From: Pontibacter populi
Lineage (GTDB): Bacteria; Bacteroidota; Bacteroidia; Cytophagales; Hymenobacteraceae
Direction: 5' to 3'
Length of the DNA stretch: 64,000 bases
Assembly (NCBI RefSeq): GCF_019336435.1
Contig: NZ_JAHWXQ010000002.1
Location: 806,001 to 870,000 of the forward strand
A program made the position numbers and the translations under genes. Position 1 is the first letter of the stretch, and each line of letters starts with the position of its first letter. Positions 55,248 through 63,558 of the stretch are shown here, piece after piece. The notes beneath the pieces are model-generated. The model was given only the letters and a program-made list of their open reading frames with translations. It was not told where the DNA came from and did not search any database.

Positions 55248-56117
55248 ATGAAAAAATTATTCCTGGTACTCATACCTGTTTTCCTGATTCTTCATGCTGA
55301 TGTTCACGCTCAGGGTCAGCTGGAAGAATCCTGCGAACAAAAGTTAATCTCTTACTTAAACTGGAAAGAGACCCCAAACACAAAATGGTCTTTAATACTA
55401 AACGGACCTACTGGCACGAAGCTGAACTATATCGGAGCCCGGCATTCTGACGATGCCGCTGATCCGCAGTTTAAAGTTATAAGAGAAGCCTGGCAGGCTC
55501 AGAAACCCACCCTTGCTTTTTTTGAAGGTCCGGATCGCGGAACAGCTGACTCTGAAACTGAAACTATAAAGCAATTCGGGGAGTCGGGCTATGTACGGTA
55601 TCTGGCTAAAGAAGCAGGCATCAAAACACAATCGCTGGAACCCAGCCCACAGGATGAAGTGCGGTACCTGCTTTCTCTGAAGAAATTTACGCCCGAGCAG
55701 ATAAAGCTGTTTTTTATACTCCGGGAAGCCAGCCGCCTGCGCGACCGAAAAGGCCTGAATGAAGAAGAACTGAAAGCAACTATAGCCCAGCTCCTTGTTA
55801 AAGCCAATAAACTATTACCAGACCTTGCAACGGTGATTCCGGATACAAATGCCCTGCAAACAGCTTATGAAAAATACTGGACAACACCGGCAAACTGGTG
55901 GCAGGCACCTGCCGGTTGGTTCGACCCACTAAAGAATGGCGCCGAAACCGGTGGGAAGTTTACAAACGATATAAACAGGCACAATAGTGAATTCCGGAAT
56001 CTGCACATGTACCGGATAATAACTGAAGCCGTTTCGCGTGGCGAAAAAGTTTTTGCAGTTGTTGGCCGAAACCATGTACCCATGCAGGCAGCGGCTATCA
56101 GCTGTGCACTCAGGTAA
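55248..56117 (+). CDS. Exported TraB/GumN-like protein
   Basis: The 289-residue protein has a signal peptide (MKKLFLVLIPVFLILHADVHA). The mature part shows the spaced motifs of the TraB/PrgY/GumN (Tiki-like) fold: YIGARHSDD near residue 62 (usually GTxH), FFEGP near 91, and a C-terminal segment with Arg and VVGRNHVPMQ (usually vvGagH). These residues form a putative metallopeptidase site in the family. The match is by motif order, so the family call is moderate and the substrate unknown. It is a single gene with a shared terminator downstream. Confidence 0.6.
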   Translation: MKKLFLVLIPVFLILHADVHAQGQLEESCEQKLISYLNWKETPNTKWSLILNGPTGTKLNYIGARHSDDAADPQFKVIREAWQAQKPTLAFFEGPDRGTADSETETIKQFGESGYVRYLAKEAGIKTQSLEPSPQDEVRYLLSLKKFTPEQIKLFFILREASRLRDRKGLNEEELKATIAQLLVKANKLLPDLATVIPDTNALQTAYEKYWTTPANWWQAPAGWFDPLKNGAETGGKFTNDINRHNSEFRNLHMYRIITEAVSRGEKVFAVVGRNHVPMQAAAISCALR

Positions 56118-56120
56118 AAT

Positions 56121-56156
56121 AAAAAAGGAGCGTAACATTGTTGCTACACTCCTTTT
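56121..56156. terminator. Bidirectional terminator between the TraB-like gene and cca
   Basis: AAAAAAGGAGCGTA pairs with TACACTCCTTTT with one mismatch, around a loop containing ACATTGTTG. It serves both convergent genes. Confidence 0.75.
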
Positions 56157-56158
56157 CA

Positions 56159-57586
56159 TTACAAAGCCTTCTTATTTACAACCTGAAGCCCTTTTTGCTC
56201 GCCAACCTGTAGCAGGTAATTATAGGCTTCATCAAATTCATTTTTCACTTTCCCTTCCAGTATCGCTTCGGTTAACACTTCTTTCAGGTCACCAACTGTT
56301 TTGGAAGGTTTCAGGTCGAAGGTTTCCATGATGATCTCCCCGGTAATGACTGGCTGGAAGTTTCGAAGCTTATCGCTTTCTTCTACTTCAACCAGGCGTT
56401 TTTCAACCTTATCGAAGTTCTGAATGTAGCGCTTTACTTTTACATCATTCTTAGAGGTGATGTCGGCGCGGCACAAGGCCATTAGCGCATCAATATCATC
56501 CCCGGTTTCAAACAATAACCTTCGTAACGCAGAATCTGTAACCGTATCTTTTACCAACGCGATCGGGCGTAAATGCAGCTTTACCAATTTCTGCACAAAG
56601 CGCATATGCTCGTTCAGGGGCAGTTTAAGGTCTTTAAAAAGCTTGGGAACCATCCGTGCGCCGCGGTCTTCGTGCCCGTGAAAGGTCCAGCCAACTTTTG
56701 GGGAGTAGCGTTTTGTATCGGGTTTGGCAATGTCGTGCAGTATAGCTGCCCAGCGCAACCACAGATCATCCGAAACCTGCGCAACGTTATCTAATACCTG
56801 CAGTGTATGGTAAAAATTATCTTTATGCGAGTTGCCGTTCCTGGTTTCCACACCATGCAGCTCCACCATTTTCGGGAAGATGAGCTGCAGTAAGCCGGAA
56901 GTAAAAAGCAGCTTAAAGCCATAACTTGGTGTTGCTGCAAGTATGATCTTATTCAGTTCATCTGTTATCCGCTCCTGCGACACGATTTTAATACGTTCTT
57001 TATTATCTGTGATCGCATCAAACGTATCCGGGTCAATGTCAAAGCCAAGCTGTGTAGCAAAACGGATGGCGCGCATCATGCGCAGGGGATCATCAGAAAA
57101 GGTGATGCCGGGCTCCAAAGGCGTACGGATGATCTTCCGTTTCATATCCTTCAGGCCGTTAAACTCATCTATCAGCTGGCCATAGTCGGTTTTGTTCAGA
57201 CTGATTCCCAGCGCGTTAATGGTAAAGTCTCTGCGTTTCAGGTCATCATCCAACGTGCCCAGTTCCACTTCTGGTTTGCGCGAATGTTCTCTATATGATT
57301 CCTTCCGGGCTCCTACAAACTCTACTTCCCAATCATTAAAACGAAGCATGGCTGTACCAAAATTCTTAAAAACAGAGACTTTGGGTTTATGGGGCAGGTT
57401 TTTAGAAACTAACTCTGCCAGCGCTATTCCGTCCCCTATACAGACAACGTCTATATCTTTGGAAGGCCGTTTTAACACCAGGTCGCGCACAAAGCCACCG
57501 ATAACGTAAGCATCCACACCAAGCTCTGCCGCTGCAGAAGCTACCACATCAAAAACAGGATTATCGGGTAGTTTTATTGTTTCCAT
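56159..57586 (-). CDS. cca: CCA tRNA nucleotidyltransferase, HD-domain type
   Basis: Cca adds or repairs the 3'-CCA end of tRNAs. The frame opens at 57619, but those first codons lie inside a perfect hairpin, so the ATG at 57584-57586 (METIKLPDNP) is chosen; this gives 475 residues. The class II nucleotidyltransferase motif YVIGGFVRDLVL with KDIDVV (metal-binding Asp residues) is at about 30-50, the RRDFTINALG motif follows, and an HD phosphohydrolase-like domain (LHDIAKPDTKRY, HGHED) comes next. The start codon directly follows a terminator-like hairpin and T-run. Confidence 0.93.
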   Translation of the reverse strand: METIKLPDNPVFDVVASAAAELGVDAYVIGGFVRDLVLKRPSKDIDVVCIGDGIALAELVSKNLPHKPKVSVFKNFGTAMLRFNDWEVEFVGARKESYREHSRKPEVELGTLDDDLKRRDFTINALGISLNKTDYGQLIDEFNGLKDMKRKIIRTPLEPGITFSDDPLRMMRAIRFATQLGFDIDPDTFDAITDNKERIKIVSQERITDELNKIILAATPSYGFKLLFTSGLLQLIFPKMVELHGVETRNGNSHKDNFYHTLQVLDNVAQVSDDLWLRWAAILHDIAKPDTKRYSPKVGWTFHGHEDRGARMVPKLFKDLKLPLNEHMRFVQKLVKLHLRPIALVKDTVTDSALRRLLFETGDDIDALMALCRADITSKNDVKVKRYIQNFDKVEKRLVEVEESDKLRNFQPVITGEIIMETFDLKPSKTVGDLKEVLTEAILEGKVKNEFDEAYNYLLQVGEQKGLQVVNKKAL

Positions 57587-57627
57587 CAAAAAATAACGCC
57601 TCAGGTGGTTTTGCCACACCTGAGGCG
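57587..57627 (-). terminator. Terminator/attenuator ending at the cca start codon
   Basis: On the minus strand the stem CGCCTCAGGTG pairs with CACCTGAGGCG (11 bp perfect) and is followed by TTATTTTTTG, which runs straight into the cca ATG. It may end the sua5-like transcript or act as an attenuator in the cca leader. Confidence 0.75.
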
Positions 57628-57745
57628 CAAAAATAATGTATTAATTCGAAAGCACCTTAGCAGGAGAACAGACAAATAGTTAAAATAACTACAGGCCAAT
57701 CTATATTTAGTACTTCGTTCTATCTAAAATAGTGGCTGGCTATAG

Positions 57746-58318
57746 TTACTCTCTTATAGTTTCTATTTCGCCGTTGGCCTTTATTTTTACGATACGTGAT
57801 GGCCTGGCTTCTGATTCTTCATCCTGTCGCCAGCGAACTACATAATCAACCCGTTTTTTCACTTCTTCATCTATATCAGCAAAGGTAGCCGGTGATTTAC
57901 CGCCACTCAGGTTAGCTGATGTAGAAACCAAAGGTCTGTCGAGCTGGCGTATCAGTTTATGGCAGAACTCATCCTTCACCACCCGTATAGCTATAGTTCC
58001 GTCAGGGGCAATTACTTCTTCTGGCAGATTCTGTGCTCCTTCAAAAATATAAGTAGTTGGCTGTTCCTGCTCTTCCAGCATCTTTTCAAATGCATCCGGA
58101 ACATTCTCTACATAGTGCTTCACCATACCTATATCAGCAACCAATATGATCATAGATTTGGAAGGATCGCGCTCTTTTATTTTAAAGACTTTTTGTACTG
58201 CCTTAGCTTCGTGCGCATCGCAGCCTATACCCCAAACCGTATCAGTCGGGTACAGAATTACATTGCCCATCAGTAATTCTTCCTCAGCCGCCTGCACTTC
58301 CCTTACTAAGTCTTTCAT
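57746..58318 (-). CDS. L-threonylcarbamoyladenylate synthase (Sua5/YwlC/TsaC family)
   Basis: This enzyme makes threonylcarbamoyl-AMP from Thr, bicarbonate and ATP for t6A37 in tRNA. The 190-residue protein is a YrdC-domain enzyme without the Sua5 C-terminal extension. Visible motifs are ILYPTDTVWGIGCDA, KIKERDPSKSMIILV, AIRVVKDEF and PLVSTSANLSGG. It stands upstream of cca on the same strand, both acting on tRNA, but with a terminator between. Confidence 0.92.
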   Translation of the reverse strand: MKDLVREVQAAEEELLMGNVILYPTDTVWGIGCDAHEAKAVQKVFKIKERDPSKSMIILVADIGMVKHYVENVPDAFEKMLEEQEQPTTYIFEGAQNLPEEVIAPDGTIAIRVVKDEFCHKLIRQLDRPLVSTSANLSGGKSPATFADIDEEVKKRVDYVVRWRQDEESEARPSRIVKIKANGEIETIRE

Positions 58319-58417
58319 AGTTTCAATTATTTAATTTTTGATAGTTAATTCTTGGTCGACCTGCTAACTATAACTCTTTAATTCCAAAGAAAACAATCAG
58401 CAGTAAACAACCAGCAA

Positions 58418-58819
58418 TTACTTCATTTCCTGTGTCAGTTCAATCAGTACGCCGTTGGCACTTTTGGGGTGCACAAAGCAAACCAGTTTATTATCAGCGC
58501 CCTTCTTAGGTTGTTCGTTCAGTAAAATAAAACCATCCTGTTTCAGGCGCTCCATTTCCGCTATAATATCTTCTACTTCAAATGCGATATGATGGATGCC
58601 TTCGCCACGCTTTTCTATAAACTTTGCAATGGCACTGTCCGGGTTGGTGGCTTCCAGTAACTCAATTTTGGTTTCGCCTACCCTGAAGAACGAAGTATTA
58701 ACTCCCTCCGACTCCACATACTCTGCCTTATACGGTTCTACGCCAAGTAATTTATAGTATAAACTGTTTGCCTCACTAAAATTTTTAACAGCTATACCGA
58801 TGTGTTCTACCTTCTTCAT
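58418..58819 (-). CDS. mce: Methylmalonyl-CoA epimerase
   Basis: The 133-residue vicinal-oxygen-chelate enzyme interconverts (R)- and (S)-methylmalonyl-CoA in the propionate/succinate route. It has VEHIGIAVKNF with the metal His, EGIHHIAFEVED, and the C-terminal VLIELTQ with the metal Glu. The length is typical. It lies 99 nt upstream of the Sua5-family gene on the same strand; no mutase gene is near. Confidence 0.92.
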   Translation of the reverse strand: MKKVEHIGIAVKNFSEANSLYYKLLGVEPYKAEYVESEGVNTSFFRVGETKIELLEATNPDSAIAKFIEKRGEGIHHIAFEVEDIIAEMERLKQDGFILLNEQPKKGADNKLVCFVHPKSANGVLIELTQEMK

Positions 58820-58856
58820 TTTTAATTTGTAATTAGTCTAAGTAAGTAAAATTTCG

Positions 58857-58864
58857 TATTTTTG
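58857..58864 (+). promoter_or_regulatory. Putative -7 element TATTTTTG for the isc operon
   Basis: TATTTTTG matches TAnnTTTG and would start transcription near 58871, leaving a leader of about 60 nt before iscS. No good -33 element at 20-nt spacing was found. Confidence 0.4.
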
Positions 58865-58930
58865 CACCGAATCAAAACTAATCAATTCTGCCGACTGTTA
58901 TGGTAGCAGAGTTATAAGAGATAAAGTGCT

Positions 58931-60145
58931 ATGCTAACATTTCCGATATATTTAGACAACAACGCTACTACGCCGCTGGACCCGCGCGTACTGGATGCTA
59001 TGATGCCTTACCTGACCAATAAGTTTGGTAATGCGGCTTCCCGTAACCACGCTTTTGGCTGGCATGCAGAAGAAGCTGTTGATTATGCCCGCGAACAGAT
59101 TGCTTCGCTTATTAACTGTTCTCCAAAAGAGATCATTTTTACTTCCGGTGCTACCGAGTCTGATAACCTGGCTATTAAGGGTGTGTTCGAAATGTACGCT
59201 ACCAAGGGTAATCATATTATCACGGCTACAACAGAGCATAAAGCTGTACTTGATACGTGCAAGCATATTGAAAAGCTAGGCGGAAAGGTAACTTATCTGA
59301 AAGTTAACGAAAAAGGCCTTATCGACCTGAAAGAACTGGAGGAAGCGATCACGGATAAGACCATCCTGATCTCTATTATGTATGCCAACAACGAAGTTGG
59401 TGTAATCCAGCCAATCAAGGAAATTTCTGCTATCGCTAAAAAGCATGGTGTGCTGTTCTTTACAGATGCTACGCAGGCGGTAGGTAAAATACCAGTAGAT
59501 GTAGAAGCAGACGGTATTGACCTGATGGCTTTCTCTGGCCACAAAATGTACGGCCCTAAGGGCGTTGGTGCATTATATGTGCGTCGTAAAAACCCACGTG
59601 TTAAAGTTACTGCCCAGATGGATGGTGGCGGACACGAGCGTGGCATGCGTTCCGGTACACTTAACGTAACTGGTATAGTTGGTTTAGGTAAAGCCTGTGA
59701 GCTTGCCAAGCAGGAAATGGAAGCTGACACAGCTCGTATCTCTGCTATGCGCGACCGTTTAGAAAAAGAGCTTCTAACTATAGAAGAGTCTTATGTGAAC
59801 GGATCTGTGGAGCACCGTTTACCACACGTAACTAACATCTCGTTTAAATATGTTGAAGGCGAAGGCCTGATGATGGGTGTGAAAGACATCGCAGTTTCTT
59901 CGGGATCTGCCTGTACATCAGCATCTTTGGAGCCATCTTACGTATTAAAAGCATTAGGTTTAAGCGATGACCTGGCACACTCTTCACTGCGTTTCGGTTT
60001 CAGCAGATTCACAACTGACGAAGAAGTGGATTACGCGATCGGCCACGTGAAAGAAGCAGTTGCCAAACTTCGTGAAATGTCTCCGCTTTGGGAGATGTAC
60101 AAAGAAGGCATCGACCTGAACTCTATTGAGTGGGCAGAACACTAA
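58931..60145 (+). CDS. iscS: Cysteine desulfurase IscS
   Basis: IscS is a PLP enzyme that takes sulfur from cysteine for iron-sulfur assembly and tRNA thiolation. The 404-residue length matches E. coli IscS. The PLP lysine is K205 ([10 protein letters not shown]), H103 is in TTEHKA, and the mobile active-site loop [17 protein letters not shown] carries C328. It is first in iscS-iscU-unknown-iscA. A long AT-rich inverted repeat separates it from iscU. Confidence 0.96.
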   Translation: MLTFPIYLDNNATTPLDPRVLDAMMPYLTNKFGNAASRNHAFGWHAEEAVDYAREQIASLINCSPKEIIFTSGATESDNLAIKGVFEMYATKGNHIITATTEHKAVLDTCKHIEKLGGKVTYLKVNEKGLIDLKELEEAITDKTILISIMYANNEVGVIQPIKEISAIAKKHGVLFFTDATQAVGKIPVDVEADGIDLMAFSGHKMYGPKGVGALYVRRKNPRVKVTAQMDGGGHERGMRSGTLNVTGIVGLGKACELAKQEMEADTARISAMRDRLEKELLTIEESYVNGSVEHRLPHVTNISFKYVEGEGLMMGVKDIAVSSGSACTSASLEPSYVLKALGLSDDLAHSSLRFGFSRFTTDEEVDYAIGHVKEAVAKLREMSPLWEMYKEGIDLNSIEWAEH

Positions 60146-60150
60146 GAGAT

Positions 60151-60244
60151 ATTAATTAAAAATTAGAAGTTAAAAATTAGAAATGATTTCTGATTCTTAC
60201 TTCTAACTATAATTTCTAATTCATAATTTTTAATTTCTAATTAA
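60151..60244. repeat. AT-rich inverted repeat between iscS and iscU
   Basis: The left arm TAATTAAAAATTAGAAGTTA plus AAAATTAGAAATGAT pairs with the right arm TTCTAACTATAATTTCTAAT plus TCATAATTTTTAATTTCTAA. AACTATA is included in the apical part. It has the same blocks as the repeats at 4808 and 34038. Confidence 0.78.
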
Positions 60245-60253
60245 ACAAAAGCT

Positions 60254-60667
60254 ATGGCTTATTCAGATAAAGTAATTGACCATTATAACAACCCACGTAA
60301 CGTTGGTACGCTTGATAAAGCGAAGAACAATGTGGGTACCGGCCTTGTAGGTGCACCTGAGTGCGGCGACGTAATGCGCCTTCAGATTGAAGTAGATGAA
60401 AACCAGATCATCACCGATGCCAAGTTCAAGACATTTGGTTGTGGTTCTGCCATCGCTTCTTCGTCTTTAGCTACGGAGTGGTTAAAAGGTAAATCTGTTG
60501 ATGAGGCATTATCTATCGACAACATGGACATAGTGGAAGAACTGGCTTTACCGCCTGTTAAAATTCACTGCTCCGTGCTGGCTGAAGATGCAATTAAATC
60601 TGCGATCAACGACTACAGAGTAAAGAACGGTTTACCAGCCTTAGAGCTGCCTAAGTCTCACCACTAA
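60254..60667 (+). CDS. iscU: Iron-sulfur cluster scaffold IscU
   Basis: IscU is the scaffold on which 2Fe-2S and 4Fe-4S clusters are assembled with sulfur from IscS. The 137-residue protein has the three conserved cysteines C37 (APECGDV, with Asp39), C63 (FGCGSAIASSS) and C106 (with His105), and the LPPVK motif that HscA recognises, though no hscA or hscB is nearby. It is followed by an unknown gene after 16 nt. Confidence 0.96.
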   Translation: MAYSDKVIDHYNNPRNVGTLDKAKNNVGTGLVGAPECGDVMRLQIEVDENQIITDAKFKTFGCGSAIASSSLATEWLKGKSVDEALSIDNMDIVEELALPPVKIHCSVLAEDAIKSAINDYRVKNGLPALELPKSHH

Positions 60668-60683
60668 GAAACCGGACTCACGA

Positions 60684-61091
60684 ATGGAGTCGAAGACAGA
60701 TGTGCACGTTGAAAGTGCACGCATTCAGAAGCAGATTGAAAACCACTTAGGAATAAGCGGCAGCAGTCTGCTTTTTGAGTTTCGCCAGATGGACAACAAA
60801 ACCCGTCTGGACCTGATTACGGTAAATCCGCGCCACAACCAGTCGTTCCTGTTCCATACAGAAGTTGGTTACGACCGTGTGGATGTGCTCCGCAAAATGT
60901 GGGAGTACGTGCAGAATTACCGCGATAAGGAAAGCTCTTTTACAGTGCAGTGGATGGCTCGCGGTGACAAGGAATTGAACACCTCTTACTTCAGGGCACG
61001 CAATATGTACGAGGCGCTAGATAAATTATACTTTAGCCGCGACATGAACACTATTACTGTTTTTAGTGTTGTAATGAATCCGGTGTCTTAA
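60684..61091 (+). CDS. Protein of unknown function inside the isc operon
   Basis: I do not recognise the family. The 135-residue protein is soluble and charged, with an N-terminal helix, a strand-rich middle (LLFEFRQMDNKTRLDLITV) and an MWEYVQNYRDKESSFTVQW segment ending in a helix (YFRARNMYEALDKLYF). It has no cysteine, so it does not itself bind a cluster through thiols. It lies 16 nt after iscU and 12 nt before iscA, so it is almost certainly co-expressed. It could be an adaptor or regulator of cluster assembly, or an unrelated passenger. Confidence 0.75.
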   Translation: MESKTDVHVESARIQKQIENHLGISGSSLLFEFRQMDNKTRLDLITVNPRHNQSFLFHTEVGYDRVDVLRKMWEYVQNYRDKESSFTVQWMARGDKELNTSYFRARNMYEALDKLYFSRDMNTITVFSVVMNPVS

Positions 61092-61103
61092 AGATTTATA
61101 GTT

Positions 61104-61430
61104 ATGATAACAGTATCAGATAAAGCAAAAGAGAAAGTTATAAAACTGAAGCATGATGCGCAGTTAAATGATACCTTCCGTTTGCGTGCTTCTGTTGCAG
61201 GCGGTGGTTGCTCCGGTCTGTCTTATAACCTTGACTTTGATGATGAGGTGAAGCCTATGGACCAGGAGTTCGAAGACAAAGGCATTAAGGTAGTGGTTGA
61301 CATGAAAAGCTTCCTGTACCTGGCCGGTACTGAACTCGATTTCTCTGACGGACTGAACGGTAAGGGCTTTTACTTTAACAACCCGAACGCTAGCCGTACC
61401 TGCGGTTGCGGAGACAGCTTCTCGGTATAA
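61104..61430 (+). CDS. iscA: Iron-sulfur cluster carrier IscA (A-type, HesB family)
   Basis: This A-type carrier hands clusters to client proteins. The 108-residue protein has the three conserved cysteines C36 (GGGCSGLSY), C100 and C102 (TCGCGDSF). It is last in the iscS-iscU operon, with a strong terminator after it. Sub-types IscA, SufA and ErpA are not separable from sequence alone; the name follows the operon. Confidence 0.92.
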   Translation: MITVSDKAKEKVIKLKHDAQLNDTFRLRASVAGGGCSGLSYNLDFDDEVKPMDQEFEDKGIKVVVDMKSFLYLAGTELDFSDGLNGKGFYFNNPNASRTCGCGDSFSV

Positions 61431-61446
61431 CAGAGCAAAACATATA

Positions 61447-61486
61447 AAACAGAAAAGGCAGCTATAGTTAGCTGCCTTTTCTGTTT
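61447..61486. terminator. Bidirectional terminator between iscA and the type IX cargo gene
   Basis: The stem AAACAGAAAAGGCAGCT pairs with AGCTGCCTTTTCTGTTT, with ATAGTT in the loop. It belongs to the ACAGAAA-stem group. Confidence 0.85.
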
Positions 61487-61499
61487 GGAACGAGGTTGC

Positions 61500-62798
61500 C
61501 TATCGTTTTACAAACCAGAGCATCTGTCTCTCACCTTTTGTATTGCTAAGAAGCAAACTATAGTTTCCGGCCTTTAAATGACTAACAACCAAAGTGCGTT
61601 TTCTAACTTGGAAAGGAACGGGTTCGTGAAGTATAAGCCGACCGGCAAGGTCATAAATAGTAATTGTATTGCATTGATCGGGCAAGTCTAAACTCAAAGT
61701 ACTGGTAGCTATAGTTGGGTAAAGCAGTGCTTTGGCCAGGGCCTTTACGTGTACAGCTACTACCTTGGAGTAACTATAGGTGCCATCATAGTCTACTTGC
61801 TTCAGCCGGTAAAAAGCTGCTCCGTTTAAAGGCTGCTCATCGGTAAATCTATAGTCGGATTGAAGTGCGCTGGTGCCTTTACCTACTATAGTTGCGACGT
61901 CTGCAAACTCTTTTCCGGTTAGGCTGCGCTCTACTATAAAATGGCTGTTGTTCTTTTCTGAAGCGGTTGCCCACTGTAGCTGTACAGCATTATTTTGCGC
62001 CGTAGCTTTAAAGTTTACCAATTCCACCGGAAGTATAGTTGGTCCACTACTAACCTGAGTACTCCAAGTTAAACTAAAATCATCTATCGCCAGGCCATGG
62101 TCATTTTCAAATTCATCCAAATCTTTCCAGCGCAGCATTACATAGCCTTTATCAGGAATCGTAACCGGGATAGATGCAGATAGGTAGCGTTTATTGGCAG
62201 GGTCATTTCCATTCAAAGCTCCTCCGGCAGCGTAAAAAACAGGCCCCTTAAAATCCAGTTCTTTTACACTCGTCCAGCCTGCATCTGATTTAGGAGAAAG
62301 GTTAAAAGCAGACGGCTCAGTGCCGGTGGCATACCAGAAAGATAACATGTGCTGCGGGGTGGCCGCTCTGGCACTTCTCCACTGCTCGCCTGTATAACTG
62401 ATATTTAATGAGGTAATGGTTTGTCCTGTATTGTTCTGAATCAGTAATCCCCATGAGAACTCTCCAACGTCTTTACTAGCAGATGCAATAGAACCTAAAG
62501 CACGATCTGTACTTCCGGCTAAACCAAAACTATACAAACCACCAGCATTGTGTGAGCCTGTACCAACTGCAAGAGTTAAAGTTACGGGTGCGGTCCGGTA
62601 GAGGGACCATCCTGGAAAATATTGAGTACCATGCTCCCATGTACCTGTCCCGGAAGATGGAAGCGCATTAAAATCCTGTGTGTAACTTTTAGTGAAGGGG
62701 TTGAGGCTGATCTGGGCCATAGCATCCTCAGAAAGTACTACTACCAATAACAGGCAACCAAAGAAAAAATTTGCAATGCGGGTAAAACGTCTTACCAT
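61500..62798 (-). CDS. Secreted protein with type IX (type A) sorting domain
   Basis: The 432-residue protein has a signal peptide (MVRRFTRIANFFFGCLLLVV, ending AMAQ). A jellyroll-like middle (residues about 30-250: YTQDFNALPSSGTGTW, DDFSLTW) is followed by a linker domain (LPVELVNFKATAQNNAVQLQ) and the C-terminal sorting domain (about 355-432, LYPTIATSTLSLDL, ITIYDLAGRL, LKAGNYSLLL, ending VKR). No catalytic motif was recognised. It is probably a cell-surface or secreted protein processed by a PorU-type sortase. Confidence 0.85.
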   Translation of the reverse strand: MVRRFTRIANFFFGCLLLVVVLSEDAMAQISLNPFTKSYTQDFNALPSSGTGTWEHGTQYFPGWSLYRTAPVTLTLAVGTGSHNAGGLYSFGLAGSTDRALGSIASASKDVGEFSWGLLIQNNTGQTITSLNISYTGEQWRSARAATPQHMLSFWYATGTEPSAFNLSPKSDAGWTSVKELDFKGPVFYAAGGALNGNDPANKRYLSASIPVTIPDKGYVMLRWKDLDEFENDHGLAIDDFSLTWSTQVSSGPTILPVELVNFKATAQNNAVQLQWATASEKNNSHFIVERSLTGKEFADVATIVGKGTSALQSDYRFTDEQPLNGAAFYRLKQVDYDGTYSYSKVVAVHVKALAKALLYPTIATSTLSLDLPDQCNTITIYDLAGRLILHEPVPFQVRKRTLVVSHLKAGNYSLLLSNTKGERQMLWFVKR

Positions 62799-63022
62799 AT
62801 ACCTATAGTTTAAGCATTTATCTTTTCACTGAAGACAGAATTTGATTTCAGAATTTCCAGCTTAACTTACAGCTTCTTACTATAGTTCAAATCAACAACT
62901 AATATTTATAAAATATTTTATACAATTGAGAACTATAGCTTATAGATAATCATACAAGCATTTTTAGCACATAATATTTATTTTTAAGAATATTTCTGAT
63001 ATTGAGCTAAAACCAAATAACT

Positions 63023-63421
63023 ATGAACACAAAAATCCTTATGTCTGCAAGTGCTATCGTGTTAGGCGCTATCGGTATTTTACTTTCATTTTTTCCGGAT
63101 GAGATATTAGAATACACAGGGGCAAGTTCGGTTTCGTTTTTTCAGTTAATTCTACAGCTATTAGGTGCGGGCTACCTGGGGTTTGCGATGCTTAACTGGA
63201 TGGCTCGTGGCAATTTAATTGGCGGTATTTACAGCCGGCCTATAGCTATCGGAAACCTGATGCATTTTATAGTTGCCGGGCTAGCCTTGTTAAAAACAGC
63301 TTATGGCAGCCAGGGCACTACAGTAGTATGGGTTGCTGCTGCTCTTTTCCTGGTATTTGCTGTACTCTTTGCAATGGTCACATTCAGGCATCCGCTCCAG
63401 TCTAAAGAAGCTGTTGCGTAA
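63023..63421 (+). CDS. Small four-helix membrane protein of unknown function
   Basis: The 132-residue protein has four hydrophobic segments (about 5-24, 39-60, 73-92, 99-121) and short loops. No family motif is recognised; it resembles uncharacterised small integral membrane proteins of Bacteroidota. It stands alone between the divergent cargo gene and bioB. A perfect -7 element is not seen upstream. Confidence 0.75.
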   Translation: MNTKILMSASAIVLGAIGILLSFFPDEILEYTGASSVSFFQLILQLLGAGYLGFAMLNWMARGNLIGGIYSRPIAIGNLMHFIVAGLALLKTAYGSQGTTVVWVAAALFLVFAVLFAMVTFRHPLQSKEAVA

Positions 63422-63558
63422 CCCGGATCATAAAACCTTTCATCGTAGAAACCTTTAGTTACAGCATCAGTTAGCATTTTTTCCTTAAAATTTGCCTCCA
63501 CTTTCATTTTTTATTCCTGATTCTACGACCTACCTTAGCGGTCCAATAACAGTGAACT

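Noticed and set aside
63301..63507. 68-codon minus-strand frame upstream of bioB with a protein-like first half
   Set aside because: Its second half is the antisense of the membrane-protein gene ending at 63421, it has no promoter element, and no family is recognised. It could be a gene remnant but is not supported.
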